Assembly (NCBI GenBank): GCA_037349315.1
Contig: JBAIAC010000006.1
Span: forward strand, 13,985,501 to 14,049,500
From: Chelydra serpentina
Taxonomy: Eukaryota > Chordata > Testudines > Chelydridae
Direction of reading: 5' to 3'
DNA: 64,000 bases
Numbering within the stretch: the stretch's first letter is position 1; every line of letters begins with the position of its first letter. Below the pieces are notes generated by a model that was not told where the DNA came from, made no database searches, and worked only from the letters and a program-made list of their open reading frames with translations. Below, piece after piece: positions 46,625-56,810 of this stretch. A program made the translations under genes and the position numbers.

Positions 46625-46748
46625 AGGAGTCCAGTGGCACCTTAAGACTAACAGATTTATTTGTGCATAAGCTTTTGTGGGTTAAAAAACCCACTTTTTC
46701 AGATGCATGGAGTGAAAATTACAGATGCAGGCATTATTATACTGACAC
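46625..46748 (-). mobile_element. Penelope-like element terminal fragment with hammerhead-like core
   Basis: On the minus strand it reads GCATCTGAAAAAGTGGGTTT, TTTAACCCACAAAAGCTTAT, GC...TCTGTTAGTCTTAAGGTGCC. I recall this as a very common vertebrate repeat end assigned to Penelope-like elements. The order CTGANNA - hairpin - NAAA - short stem resembles a hammerhead ribozyme core, here with core substitutions. Class assignment is from memory. Confidence 0.5.
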
Positions 46749-47045
46749 ACGATGACATGCGCGATATTGATGCGAGTGATTTAGGTGATGAACTGAAACC
46801 CTTTTCCAAATGCTTTTGTTGCTCTGCGCATACTTCTAATACTTCCTGTAACAGTTGCCAGTGGAGAACGCAGCTTCTCCAAGCCAAAGTTAATAAAAAC
46901 ACATCTACGCTCCACAATGACACGGCCTTGCAACCATCTCAACAGAGCATGAGCTGGCCCACACTGTGGACCTTCAGGAAGCAGTTCAAATCTTTGCAAC
47001 CAAGAAGGCACGGAAAACACCACATTGATTATTCAAACAGATAAA
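46749..47045 (+). pseudogene. hAT transposase C-terminus (ZMYM1/TTF-type) fragment
   Basis: One frame reads RILLILPVTVASGERSFSKP, KLIKTHLRSTMTRP, NHLNRA and a stop. This is the hAT dimerisation-domain signature (LP-VT-A-ERSFS-LK-IKT-LRS-M). It is a different hAT lineage from the fold-back family above, whose motif is PLEWW/EHLFS. Another frame over the same DNA is open longer (46661-47044) but has no recognisable domain. Confidence 0.75.
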
Positions 47046-49949
47046 AATGCCAGTGTTTACTATGCAAACAAGAAAAGTTAAATTTCTGTTCAGGTGTTGG
47101 AAAGTTAAATTTTACTTAAAATTTTTGAACAAGGCATTTAAAGTTGTTAGTTCTCCTTTATCAGGGTAGGTAGCAGAGCAGTACCATGAGAGTAGAACAG
47201 GAAGAAGGCAGAAAGTTTGGCCTAAGTGAGGGGATATGAGGGCATCATTTGAGCTCTCCGCCTCAGGGGCCAAAATGTTATGGGCCATCCCTGAACATGA
47301 CAATGGTCCCAATTTGGATGGCACTGTTCAGCACTTTTGCCATCTATGCTAGATCCCCATTTTTGTCCCAGCGAAGTTAGTTAGAAGGGATTGGAGGAAC
47401 ATTGCTGTAATTCTCACGACTACTACTTTGTTTCTTTTTTAATTTTATTTCTCAGAAGTTTGAATGCATCCATGCAGACATATTCAATACAATGACAAAG
47501 AAAACACAGCAGAAGCATAGATTTAACAATAACACAGTATGAAATATAAGATAAATAATACACTAACAACGCGCCGCCCTCCCCCAAAAGGAGACACATC
47601 AAAAGCCCATTCTGAAGTCAGTTTGTAATGCTGTCATGAAAGATAAAGTGTCTTCATGATTGGATCTTTTGCTCTATAGATAGTTAGTTAGTTTTTCCAT
47701 GAGGGCAGTGTGGGTTAGCTCAGTTAGCTAGTCAAAGAATACGGGGGAGTGTAACGATGCCTGCAGTGATTCAAGAGCAGGAATATCAATTTTAGCACAG
47801 ACTGTTAGGAGCCAGGGCACAAACCCCAAATTGGTTGTGAGTTCTACACATTGATTTCACAAACCAATTATCAAGTATGAACTCCTCAGATATTATAACT
47901 GCCTTAACAGGGCACCACAGACAGTCCCTTTGGACTTTGTATATTGACCTGGCTCTGGGGCTCGATTCTTTGGATTCGGGAGAACCTTTTTCTTTTACTG
48001 GGGTATTGGTTTTCATAATCATTTGTCCCCATAACGAGTGGTTGCTGGTGGTGATACTGGGAAGCTGGAGTGTTTAAGGGAATTGCACGTGTGACTTGTG
48101 GTTAGCCAGTGGGGCTGTTTCCTGCATTCTGCAATCAAGTTTTATACATTGGCACAGTAAATAGGCACAGAGATAACAAAGGGTTGGATACCCAATTCTT
48201 GCCTATTCAGTTGATGGTCAATAAGGGTATGATTTTGGCATGGGTATTTTTATTAAAAGTCATGGACAGGATGCAGGCAATAAACAATAAATCACAGATT
48301 TATTGAAGCTGAAGCCCGACCTTCACCACCTGGGGCTGAATTATTAGAATTTTCAAGAAGTCATGCAGGTCTCATAAAATCACGGAATCCGTGACAGATT
48401 TATAGCCTAATGATCAATAAGTCCTTAGAAATCCAACCGTTATGTAATGAGATTATTCAATACTTATTGCTGCGGAGTGGCAAAAACAAGTGATCAAAGC
48501 TGCTTCTCTCAAACTGGCGAAAGTAACTCTTGGATTATAGAGATGTTTATTACATAACACCTATTTGAAAATCAGGCTTTTAATCAATGGAAGTTGATTC
48601 TTTGTATTACCTTTAAGCCTTTTGTATAATATTGCTTTGGAGTGACCCCAAAATGCCACTCAGGATTATTTGGGGACATTATTTTAATGGACAACTTAAA
48701 AAACAAGCGCAAACAAACAAACCCAACTCTCCTTGACTACCAGATCTATAGGCTTCAGTTTTGAAAAAAGATAAAATGTTCCTTTTTAATAATGCTAGAG
48801 AGAGTCTCTACTCTGTAGTGTTTATCCTTTCCCTTTAAAGTTCACATAAAAAGTCTTTCCTGATAAATGCTGTAGTAGCTTGATTAGGAAGACATGAAAA
48901 TGTCTGTATTGCAGTATTTGTAGGTAGCTGTTATAATTGCGTGACTTTGCGAACTTTGTCAATACTTTCTCATTAAACAGTTAATTTGCTGTGATATTGC
49001 CATACCAATGACAACAATAATTTGCATGCCTGTGTCCAAAGATCCCTGTCCCTTCCTTAGCCTTCATTCAAAATTTCCTCCTGGCTCTAAACCTATTCTC
49101 CCTCTCTCTGGTATGTGAAATATTCCATATTCAGTTTCTTCAGTACCACTGAAAGGTGACACTCTCGGACATCTGAACCATGCGTATAAGCAGATGTATA
49201 CGGTGAACCTCATGGTATATGATTTTAATCTCCTCGTGGCAATATTTCCATAGGTGATTGGCAGGTTTTCTTGGCCTCCTATTATCATAGTTCTATACCT
49301 AACTTCATCTGCTGTTTTAGGGTAAAATTCACTCTTGTTCCAAAAGCTACTATGGCTTAAGTTTTATTTAAACCATCAAAGATGAATGTCAGGATTGAAT
49401 TTTGTGCTGAGTAATTATATTGAGAGAGATTTTCAAAGACCCTTGAATTGTGCATCATTTTATTATTTGAATGCACAAATCCTGCATTTTTAACAGGTGT
49501 ATATTGGGGAAATGTGTAATATGTATGTACAACTGTGGAGTTTTGTTTGTGCAAAATTGTGGCTGCAATTTTCAAAACTTCTTATATGTTGATCTATTTT
49601 GTGTAATATCATGGATGTACTGTTATGCTGTGTATAGAAGACAACCCATCCACCAGTACTATACATGTACATAGTTCCTATTTAAAACCCTAGAGCAGCC
49701 TTTAAACATTAAGGATAACAGTATTTGTATTCCTGAGGTTAGGAAATGTTAGTTAATGTGACTCTCATAAACATGATTAAGAAAGTACACAAACATGTTG
49801 GTAGTAATATGTCATATTATGTATCCTTATGAAACTTCTTGTTGGATGCTAAGCCACTTTCTTGTTTGCATCACTGTCTTCTAGTTGTCTGTTACAGCTG
49901 TCCCCCTGCTGCATTCCCTTTTCCCCTCTCCTTTCTGTGGGTCCTGTGT
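47046..49949. other. Intergenic, no recognised gene
   Basis: About 2.9 kb with no supported exon or classifiable repeat. A possible repeat remnant (AAAATCACGGAATCCGTGAC at 48377) was noted but could not be delimited. Confidence 0.35.
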
Positions 49950-51490
49950 GGCCGCCCCTCCCGGCCATTGTGCTAACTAAAGTCATAGTTTGACTTTACA
50001 GACTGACTGGAGCCATTGCTCTGCCTAGGGAGGGGGCTTCTTGCTTCTTGGTTTGGTTCCTTTGTTCAGGCCCGGGCTCGGTGTAGGGGGCGCTGTCCAG
50101 GTATGCAAGACCTAAAGTGGCCACATAGCTGAGCATATGAGTCATACCTGTGGCTCAGAACATGCCCAGGCATGCCTATGCTTACCTGTAGTTTTCCCTG
50201 CCTTCTCTCCTCCCCTGTATCCAGAGAAGCCAATCAAAAGTACTGGTGGGAAACTGCCTAAGTTTGCCTTTAAAACCAGACATTTTCTGATCAGACCCCT
50301 GGAGAAGGTCCTTGCTTTGCCACCTGGTCTGATCAGCTAGGGGTCTTTGGGGGTCCCTCTCCCCGCTCTCGTTTGTTTTTGAGCGTACCCCCGTTTTAAA
50401 CTCCCCTCCCACGAACAACGAATTTGTGCCTGGAGATCTCCTGACTATTGTAAGCGAATCAAGTCTTCTCTGCGTCCTCTGATGCTGAAACTGCTGCTGC
50501 TACTGTCCTGGGGATTGGTAAGGAAAAACCTCTTGCACACTCCCCTTGTTTCAACTGCTGGCTTTCTTTCCCCAGCAGGCAGACCCAAGCTAACTCCTTG
50601 GTCTGTATCTGTAATCTGCTTTTAGCTTCACAGCAGCGCTTTTGCTGCTAGAAATAAAACGGCTGCAGTTACCACTAGTTAAAACTCCCCCCCCCCCCCC
50701 TTGGAGCTGTATCCTGGGCACACACCACTCTGTCCTCTGGAACTACCCCTAGTATAAGGTGCACCATTCGTTTTAATCTTTAGTCTAGATAAATTGTAAT
50801 TTCATTTTGCGTAGCTGTGGTTAAGTTAGCTTCTCTGTAAGTAAGTCGTTGCATTGTGTTCTGTTACTTGCTAACTTGTGTAATCTTGGTTAAGATAGAT
50901 CATAGATAAGATTTTGCTGTGTTCTGTATAAACCCCCCAACCTCATTCCTCTACCACTGTCTCTCTCTCTCTCTTTTAATCCCTTCCACCACGTGCTCAC
51001 CCCCCCCCATAGCTGCCAAACCTCAATTGTCTAGCATAAAAACCCCATTGGTTACCTTTTTCTCTCTAACACACCTCACATTTTACATTTACACCACTGT
51101 GACCCATTTTTACCTAGAGTTGTTGGTTATTTAACACATTTTACCCATAACTGTTAGTTGGTTATATGCTGCTGTGACACACCCTTTACATAGAAATTGT
51201 TAGCTACCTGTTACATTTATACTTCAGTGTTAATTGGTTACCAACTGTATTGTACCCCGCTATTGAAATCCCCTATCCTGTTTACTAAAAGAAACCTCTC
51301 CCCAATTGTCTACCTTAACAAACCCCATACCCCTCACTATTGAATTTTTCCCTGTTTTTATATTGTCTTAATAAAGTTTATTTTGCACCCCACCCGTGCA
51401 GTAATTGTCCCCCAAGATCCCCTACCTGCTGGCAGGGACACTGTCACCATGGAGATGTGGTGAACGAAAGTTCAATAAATGATTTCCTTT
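49950..51490 (+). repeat. LTR-like or promoter-like block, unclassified
   Basis: GC-richer than its surroundings. It has GACCCCTGGAGAAGG-type sequence, a donor-like TTGGTAAGG at 50515-50523, polyadenylation hexamers at about 50651 (AGAAATAAAACGG), 51370 (TTAATAAAG) and 51474, and a C run near 50688-50700. The order promoter, donor, poly(A) signals fits an LTR or an internally deleted retroelement. Neither TG...CA ends nor a target duplication was found. It could also be a diverged non-coding exon region. Confidence 0.3.
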
Positions 51491-52098
51491 GACACAGCAT
51501 TAGACATTTGTGTAACAAACTACGTGAAGCATCCTATTATGTGCTGGGGAAACTCTACTCCTTAACATGCTGGTTTTGGAGTTCGAGAATAAATAATTTG
51601 ATACACAAGTCTCTGTAGTTTACGAAATCAGAATTTGGTATATATCTGCATTTAGAGCGCCTCTGTAGGAGATATCAGACTGCTGATCATGCCTATTCTG
51701 TGTTACAATAGCAGTATATAATATATTACACTGTCTAGCAAATATGGTTTACTTTGTTCCTTTATTCTTTTTCTCCACAATGACGCACAGAAAAGCTTTG
51801 TGAATTAATAAGCCAGTTTACACTTTCATATGTGCCCATGGATATTTGCTTTGGGAGATGTATGTGCTTTTTGCTTCAGTTTGCTGTCAATGACTCTTTC
51901 CTTGCACAGCTGTACAGATCCCATATAAGGTGTTGAGAGCCTTCTTGCTAGCACCTCTTACCACACTCAGTATCATCAGGGCTGTGATCATTTCCAGAGG
52001 CTGGCCTGGTTTTGAATTTTCTCTTGACATCCGGGAATTTTCTTGTAGTTGGGACCTGGGCACAATGGAATCAGATTGTCTACACCAGAATAGGCATG
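51491..52098. other. Intergenic sequence before the full-length CR1
   Basis: No gene or repeat recognised. Confidence 0.4.
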
Positions 52099-52102
52099 AT
52101 CA

Positions 52103-52422
52103 GCTTTGCGAACAGGGGCTGCAAACAGGGGAGTTTGAGAGGAATTGCTCCAGGTAAAGCAGGAGCAAATACAGGACCCTTGGGGTAAGTGGCTGTCTGT
52201 AGTGTGTGTTTGGGGGTACTTGCTGTGTGCTGAGCTTGTGTCTGTCTGTTTGTTCATTTGTTTGTTTGCAGGACCGTGTGCTGTGGCTGGCAGTTGGAAG
52301 CTGTGAGCTTCTACACCAGGGGGCGGGGCTAATCAATCAGGGAGGCCGGGGCTTTATAAAGCCGTGCACAAGCGACCAGGGTGCTTTGCGAACAGGGGCT
52401 GCAAACAGGGGAGTTTGAGAGG
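52103..52422 (+). promoter_or_regulatory. CR1 5'UTR: 40-bp direct repeat, TATA-like palindrome, intron-like segment
   Basis: The 40-bp word starting GCTTTGCGAACAGGGGCTGC occurs at 52103-52142 and again at 52383-52422. A GGCTTTATAAAGCC palindrome with a TATA-like core lies at 52350-52363, about 25-30 bp upstream of the second copy, where a start site would be expected. Between the two copies lie a strong donor (GGGGTAAGT, GT at 52185) and an acceptor (TTTGTTTGCAG, ending 52271). Promoter and intron roles are inferred from these signals. Confidence 0.45.
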
Positions 52423-52806
52423 GAGTTTGGAAGGGGAGTGCGAAGGGGGCAAGCTATCCTTGCCATTCCTAATTCTTTTTACCCAAACTAAAGGGAGAGG
52501 CAGAGCAACCAGGTGGCTGCAGACGGGGGAGTGAGTATCTGTTGAGGGGACAGTTTGGCACTTTGACCGTGTGCTAGAGTGTTTGATTTCCTGTTTGAAA
52601 AGTGTGATTTGGGAGTGCTTCATTGCAGACTCTTCTAAAAAGACTGTCAGTCAGCTGCGCACCAGTGGAGCAGCGCATAGCAGAGAAGCAAACAGGTGGA
52701 GTTAGCCTGGGAGTTCGCCTGGAGAGAACCTACTGAGGCATCCCCCTTGCAGGTTTCCCTGAGTAGCTTCTGCCACAAGTGAGGAAACTCTTCGAAGGAA
52801 GGAACT

Positions 52807-53823
52807 ATGGATGCTGAGCGATCCGCTGTCGTGACCTGCACAGGATGTGCCATGTTTGTCTTTCTTCCACAGGATAGAAGCGACTTTGTCTGTACAAAGT
52901 GCAAGCTGATCTCCATATTGGAGGAGAAGATTCAAGGTCTGGAGAAACGAGTATCAACCCTGCATTCCATAAAAGAAAATGAGTTCCTGGATAGACGTCA
53001 GGATAGGCTTCAGCGGGCGCAGTGTTGTGAGGATTCAGAGCAGGCTGCGCAGCGGGGACAGAAGACCAGCGAGGATAATTGGCGGCATGTGACCTCCAGA
53101 AGAGGAAAGAGTATGAGACAAGTCCATGTACAAGAAACGCATATTCAGATGAGCAACCGTTTTCATGTTCTCTCCACAGGCACTAGTGCAGAGAGTGGAG
53201 TGAATGATGCATCTGAGGGAACAGAGCAGAAGGAGACTCCACTGATTGGAAGGCATGAGATGCACAGTCCTAGGGATGGGGGTTCCACGACCACCACTCC
53301 CAAGAGGAGGAGGAGGGTGGTGGTGGTGGTCGGGGACTCTCTCCTCAGGGGGACTGAGTCATCTATCTGCCGCCCTGACCGGGAAAACCGAGAGGTGTGC
53401 TGCTTGCCAGGGGCTAGGATTCGTGATGTGACGGAGAGACTGCCGAGACTCATCAAGCCCTCAGATCGCTACCCCTTCCTGCTTCTCCACGTGGGCACCA
53501 ATGATACTGCCAAGAATGACCTTGAGCGTATTACTGCAGACTACGTGGCTCTGGGAAGAAGGATAAAGGCGTTTGAGGTGCAAGTGGTGTTCTCGTCCAT
53601 TCTCCCTGTGGCAGGAAAAGGCCGGGGTAGAGACCGTCGAATCGTGGAAGTCAACGAATGGCTACGCAGATGGTGTCGGAGAGAAGGGTTTGGATTCTTT
53701 GACCATGGGATGGTGTTCCAAGAAGAAGGAGTGCTAGGCAGAGACGGGCTCCACCTGACGAAGAGAGGGAAGAGCATCTTTGGAAGCAGGCTGGCCAACC
53801 TAGTGAGGAGGGCTTTAAACTAG
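52807..53823 (+). CDS. CR1 ORF1 protein (zinc-ribbon, coiled coil, SGNH esterase-like)
   Basis: The ORF has 338 codons from ATG at 52807. Cys11, Cys14, Cys29 and Cys32 form a CX2C-X14-CX2C zinc-binding pair. Residues about 34-55 ([20 protein letters not shown]) look coiled-coil. From residue 170 the SGNH/GDSL hydrolase fold appears: VGDSLLRG (Ser178), [10 protein letters not shown] (Asn232) and [11 protein letters not shown] (Asp313, His316), so the catalytic set is complete. The esterase domain in CR1 ORF1 is established in the literature; its role in retrotransposition is not settled. ORF1 products bind RNA and form the particle with ORF2. The last codons before the TAG stop are GCT TTA AAC, which form the frameshift heptamer described separately. 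Confidence 0.93.
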   Translation: MDAERSAVVTCTGCAMFVFLPQDRSDFVCTKCKLISILEEKIQGLEKRVSTLHSIKENEFLDRRQDRLQRAQCCEDSEQAAQRGQKTSEDNWRHVTSRRGKSMRQVHVQETHIQMSNRFHVLSTGTSAESGVNDASEGTEQKETPLIGRHEMHSPRDGGSTTTTPKRRRRVVVVVGDSLLRGTESSICRPDRENREVCCLPGARIRDVTERLPRLIKPSDRYPFLLLHVGTNDTAKNDLERITADYVALGRRIKAFEVQVVFSSILPVAGKGRGRDRRIVEVNEWLRRWCRREGFGFFDHGMVFQEEGVLGRDGLHLTKRGKSIFGSRLANLVRRALN

Positions 53824-53853
53824 GTTCACCGGGGGAAGGAGACCAAAGCCCCG
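53814..53853 (+). promoter_or_regulatory. Candidate -1 ribosomal frameshift site at the ORF1/ORF2 junction
   Basis: The heptamer T TTA AAC is at 53814-53820, in the X XXY YYZ register of the ORF1 frame, directly followed by the ORF1 stop TAG. A -1 slip continues as TTT AAA CTA GGT into ORF2. Nine nt downstream, CGGGG (53830-53834) can pair with CCCCG (53849-53853) around a 14-nt loop. The loop has ACC that could pair with a following GGT in a pseudoknot. The slip site is seen directly; its function is inference. Confidence 0.6.
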
Positions 53854-56717
53854 AGGTAAGTGGGGAAGTGGGATACCGGGAGGAAGCACAAGTAGGTGAG
53901 TGCAAGAGGGGAGGGCTCCTGCCCCATACTGGGACAGCAGGACAATTGGTGAGTTATCTTAAATGCCTATACACAAATGCAAGAAGCCTGGGGAACAAGC
54001 AGGGAGAACTGGAAGTCCTGGCACAGTCAAGGAATTATGACGTAATTGGAATAACAGAGACTTGGTGGGATAACTCACACGATTGGAGTACTGTCATGGA
54101 TGGATATAATCTGTTCAGGAAGGATAGGCAGGGCAGAAAAGGTGGGGGAGTTGCGTTGTATGTAAGAGAGCAGTATGACTGCTCAGAGCTCCAGTATGAA
54201 ACTGCAGAAAAACCTGAGAGTCTCTGGATTAAATTGAGAAGTGTGAGCAACAAGGGTAATGTCGTGGTGGGAGTCTGCTACAGATCACCAGACCAGGGGG
54301 ATGAGGTGGACGAGGCTTTCTTCCAGCAACTAACAGAAGTTACTAGATCACAGGCCCTGGTTCTCATGGGTGACTTTAATCACCCCGACATCTGCTGGGA
54401 GAGCAATACAGCGGTCCACAGACAATCCAGGAAGTTTTTGGAAAGTGTAGGGGACAATTTCCTGGTGCAAGTGCTGGAGGAACCAACTAGGGGAAAAGCT
54501 CTTCTTGACCTGCTGCTCACAAACAGGGAAGAAATAGTAGAGGAAGCAATAGTGGATGGGAACCTGGGAGGCAGTGACCATGAGATGGTCGAGTTCAGGA
54601 TCCTGACACAAGGAAGAAAGGAGAACAGTAGAATACAGAGCCTGGACTTCAGAAAAGCAGACTTTGACTCCCTCAGGGAACTGATGGGCAAGGTCCCCTG
54701 GGAGAATAACATGAGGGGGAAAGGAGTCGAGGAAAGCTGGCTGTATTTTAAAGAAACCTTATTGAGGTTGCAGGAACAAACCATCCCGATGTGTAGAAAG
54801 AAAAGTAAATATGGCAGGCGACCAGCTTGGCTTAACAGTGAAATCCTTGCTCGTATTAAACAAAAAAAAGCAGCTTACAAGAAGTGGAAGATTGGACAAA
54901 TGACCAGGGAGGAGTATAAAAGTATTGTTCAGGCATGCAGGAGTGAAATTAGGAAGGCCAAATCACACTTGGAGTTGCAGCTAGCTGGAGATGTTAGGAG
55001 TAACAAGAAGGGTTTCTTCAGGTATGTTAGCAACAAGAAGAAAGTCAAGGAATGTGTGGGCCCCTTGCTGAATGAGGGAGGGAACCTTGTGACAGAGGAT
55101 GTGGAGAAAGCTAGTGTACTCAATGCTTTTTTTGCCTCTGTCTTCACAGACAAGGGCAGCTCCCAGATGGCTGCACTCCGCAGCACGGTATGGGGAGGAG
55201 GTGACCAGCCCTCTGTGGAGAAAGAAGTAGTTCGGGACTATTTAGAAAAGCTGGACGAACACAAGTCCATGGGGCCGGATGCACTGCATCCGAGGGTGCT
55301 AAAGGAGTTGGCCGATGTGATTGCAGAGCCATTGGCCATTATCTTTGACAAATCATGGCAATCGGGGGAGGTCCCGGATGACTGGAAAAAAGCGAATGTA
55401 GTGCCCATCTTTAAAAAAGGGAAGAAGGAAGATCCGGGGAACTACAGGCCAGTCAGTCTCACCTCAATCCCTGGAAAAATCATGGAACAGGTCCTCAAGG
55501 AATCAATTTTGAACCACTTAAAGGAGGGGAAAGTGATCAGAAACAGTCAGCATGGATTCACCAAGGGCAAGTCATGCCTGACTAACCTAATTGCCTTCTA
55601 TGATGAGATAACTGGCTCTGTGGATGAGGGGAAAGCAGTGGATGTGCTATTTCTTGACTTTAGCAAAGCTTTTGATACAGTCTCGCACAGCGTTCTTGCC
55701 AGCAAGTTAAAGAAGTATGGGCTGGATGAATGGACGGTAAGGTGGATAGAAAACTGGCTGGATGGTCGTGCTCAATGGGTAGTGATCAATGGCTCCATGT
55801 CTAGTTGGCAGCCGGTATCAAGTGGAGTGCCCCAAGGGTCGGTGCTGGGGCCGGTTTTGTTCAATATCTTCATCAACGACCTGGAGGATGGTGTGGACTG
55901 CACCCTTAGCAAGTTTGCAGATGACACTAAACTGGGAGGAGTGGTTGATACGCTGGAGGGTAGGGATAGGATACAGAGGGACCTAGACAAATTAGAGGAT
56001 TGGGCCAAAAGAAATCTGATGAGGTTCAACAAGGACAAGTGCAGAGTCCTGCACTTAGGACGGAAGAATCCCATGCACTGCTACAGACTAGGGACCGAAT
56101 GGCTGGGCAGCAGTTCTGCAGAAAAGGACCTAGGGGTTACAGTGGACGAAAAGCTGAATATGAGTCAACAGTGTGCCCTTGTTGCCAAGAAGGCTAACGG
56201 CATTTTGGGCTGTATAAGTAGGGGCATTTCCAGCAGATCGAGGGACGTGATTATTCCCCTCTATTCGGCACTGGTGAGGCCTCATTTGGAGTACTGTGTC
56301 CAGTTTTGGGCCCCACACTACAAGAAGGATGTGGATAAATTGGAAAGAGTCCAACGGAGGGCAACAAAAATGATTAGGGGGCTGGAGCACATGACTTATG
56401 AGGAGAGGCTGAGGGAACTGAGATTGTTTAGCCTGCAGAAGAGAAGAGTGAGGGGGGATTTGATAGCTGCTTTCAACTACCTAAAAGGGGGTTCCAAAGA
56501 GGATGGCTCTAGACTGTTCTCAGTGGTAGAAGATGACAGAACAAGGAGTAATGGTCTCAAGTTGCAGAGGGGGAGGTTTAGGTTGGATATTAGGAAAAAC
56601 TTTTTCACTAGTAGGGTGGTGAAGCACTGGAATGGGTTACCTAGGGAGGTGGTGGAGTCTCCTTCCTTGGAGGTTTTTAAGGTCAGGCTTGACAAAGCCC
56701 TGGCTGGGATGATCTAG
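53814..56717 (+). CDS. CR1 ORF2 polyprotein: APE endonuclease and reverse transcriptase
   Basis: The frame is open from 53703 (a TGA ends it upstream at 53700-53702) to the stop at 56717. It overlaps ORF1 by 121 nt in the -1 frame. No ATG occurs before the endonuclease domain: the first in-frame Met is in [13 protein letters not shown] at 53868 is a poor start candidate. The listed start is the frameshift heptamer. Endonuclease blocks: [21 protein letters not shown] (catalytic Glu), [12 protein letters not shown] and [12 protein letters not shown] blocks: [52 protein letters not shown] and [10 protein letters not shown], with FADD at 55914-55925. Then come the thumb and the C-terminal [16 protein letters not shown]. 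The length is normal for CR1 and all catalytic acidic residues are present. Confidence 0.93.
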   Translation, partial: FKLGSPGEGDQSPEVSGEVGYREEAQVGECKRGGLLPHTGTAGQLVSYLKCLYTNARSLGNKQGELEVLAQSRNYDVIGITETWWDNSHDWSTVMDGYNLFRKDRQGRKGGGVALYVREQYDCSELQYETAEKPESLWIKLRSVSNKGNVVVGVCYRSPDQGDEVDEAFFQQLTEVTRSQALVLMGDFNHPDICWESNTAVHRQSRKFLESVGDNFLVQVLEEPTRGKALLDLLLTNREEIVEEAIVDGNLGGSDHEMVEFRILTQGRKENSRIQSLDFRKADFDSLRELMGKVPWENNMRGKGVEESWLYFKETLLRLQEQTIPMCRKKSKYGRRPAWLNSEILARIKQKKAAYKKWKIGQMTREEYKSIVQACRSEIRKAKSHLELQLAGDVRSNKKGFFRYVSNKKKVKECVGPLLNEGGNLVTEDVEKASVLNAFFASVFTDKGSSQMAALRSTVWGGGDQPSVEKEVVRDYLEKLDEHKSMGPDALHPRVLKELADVIAEPLAIIFDKSWQSGEVPDDWKKANVVPIFKKGKKEDPGNYRPVSLTSIPGKIMEQVLKESILNHLKEGKVIRNSQHGFTKGKSCLTNLIAFYDEITGSVDEGKAVDVLFLDFSKAFDTVSHSVLASKLKKYGLDEWTVRWIENWLDGRAQWVVINGSMSSWQPVSSGVPQGSVLGPVLFNIFINDLEDGVDCTLSKFADDTKLGGVVDTLEGRDRIQRDLDKLEDWAKRNLMRFNKDKCRVLHLGRKNPMHCYRLGTEWLGSSSAEKDLGVTVDEKLNMSQQCALVAKKANGILGCISRGISSRSRDVIIPLYSALVRPHLEYCVQFWAPHYKKDVDKLERVQRRATKMIRGLEHMTYEERLRELRLFSLQKRRVRGDLIAAFNYLKGGSKEDGSRLFSVVEDDRTRSNGLKLQRGRFRLDIRKNFFTSRVVKHWNGLPREVVESPSLEVFKVRLDKALAGMI

Positions 56718-56810
56718 TTGGGGTTGGTCCTGCTTTGAGCAGGGGGTTGGACTAGATGACCTCCTGAGGTCCCTTCCAACCCTGAGATTCTATGATTCTA
56801 TGATTCTATG
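56718..56810 (+). repeat. CR1 3'UTR and (ATTCTATG)3 terminus
   Basis: TTGGTCCTGCTTTGAGCAGG and GGTTGGACTAGATGACCTCC, then three copies of ATTCTATG at 56787-56810. This tail is recognised by CR1 reverse transcriptase and is shared by the tRNA-SINE at 30481-30661. Confidence 0.92.

Larger units (their letters stand above)
52099..56810 (+). mobile_element. Full-length CR1 LINE with two open reading frames
   Basis: The order is 5'UTR (about 52099-52806), ORF1 (52807-53823), ORF2 (open from 53703, ends 56717), 3'UTR and a terminal (ATTCTATG)3 at 56787-56810, the hallmark CR1 end. Neither ORF has a stop or frameshift, and catalytic residues of the esterase-like, endonuclease and RT domains are visible. 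CR1 copies are usually severely 5'-truncated, so a full-length one with intact frames implies recent insertion and a source that was active in this lineage. The 5' limit is approximate: the copy may start at 52383 (see the 5'UTR entry). Confidence 0.93.

Noticed and set aside
46661..47044. 127-codon frame as a host gene
   Set aside because: The frame spans a junction of two transposons, and the conserved hAT signature is in a different frame.
53868..53870. GTG as the start codon of CR1 ORF2
   Set aside because: GTG starts are not normal in vertebrate translation, and the frame is open further upstream to 53703; frameshifting, reinitiation or another non-AUG start is more likely.
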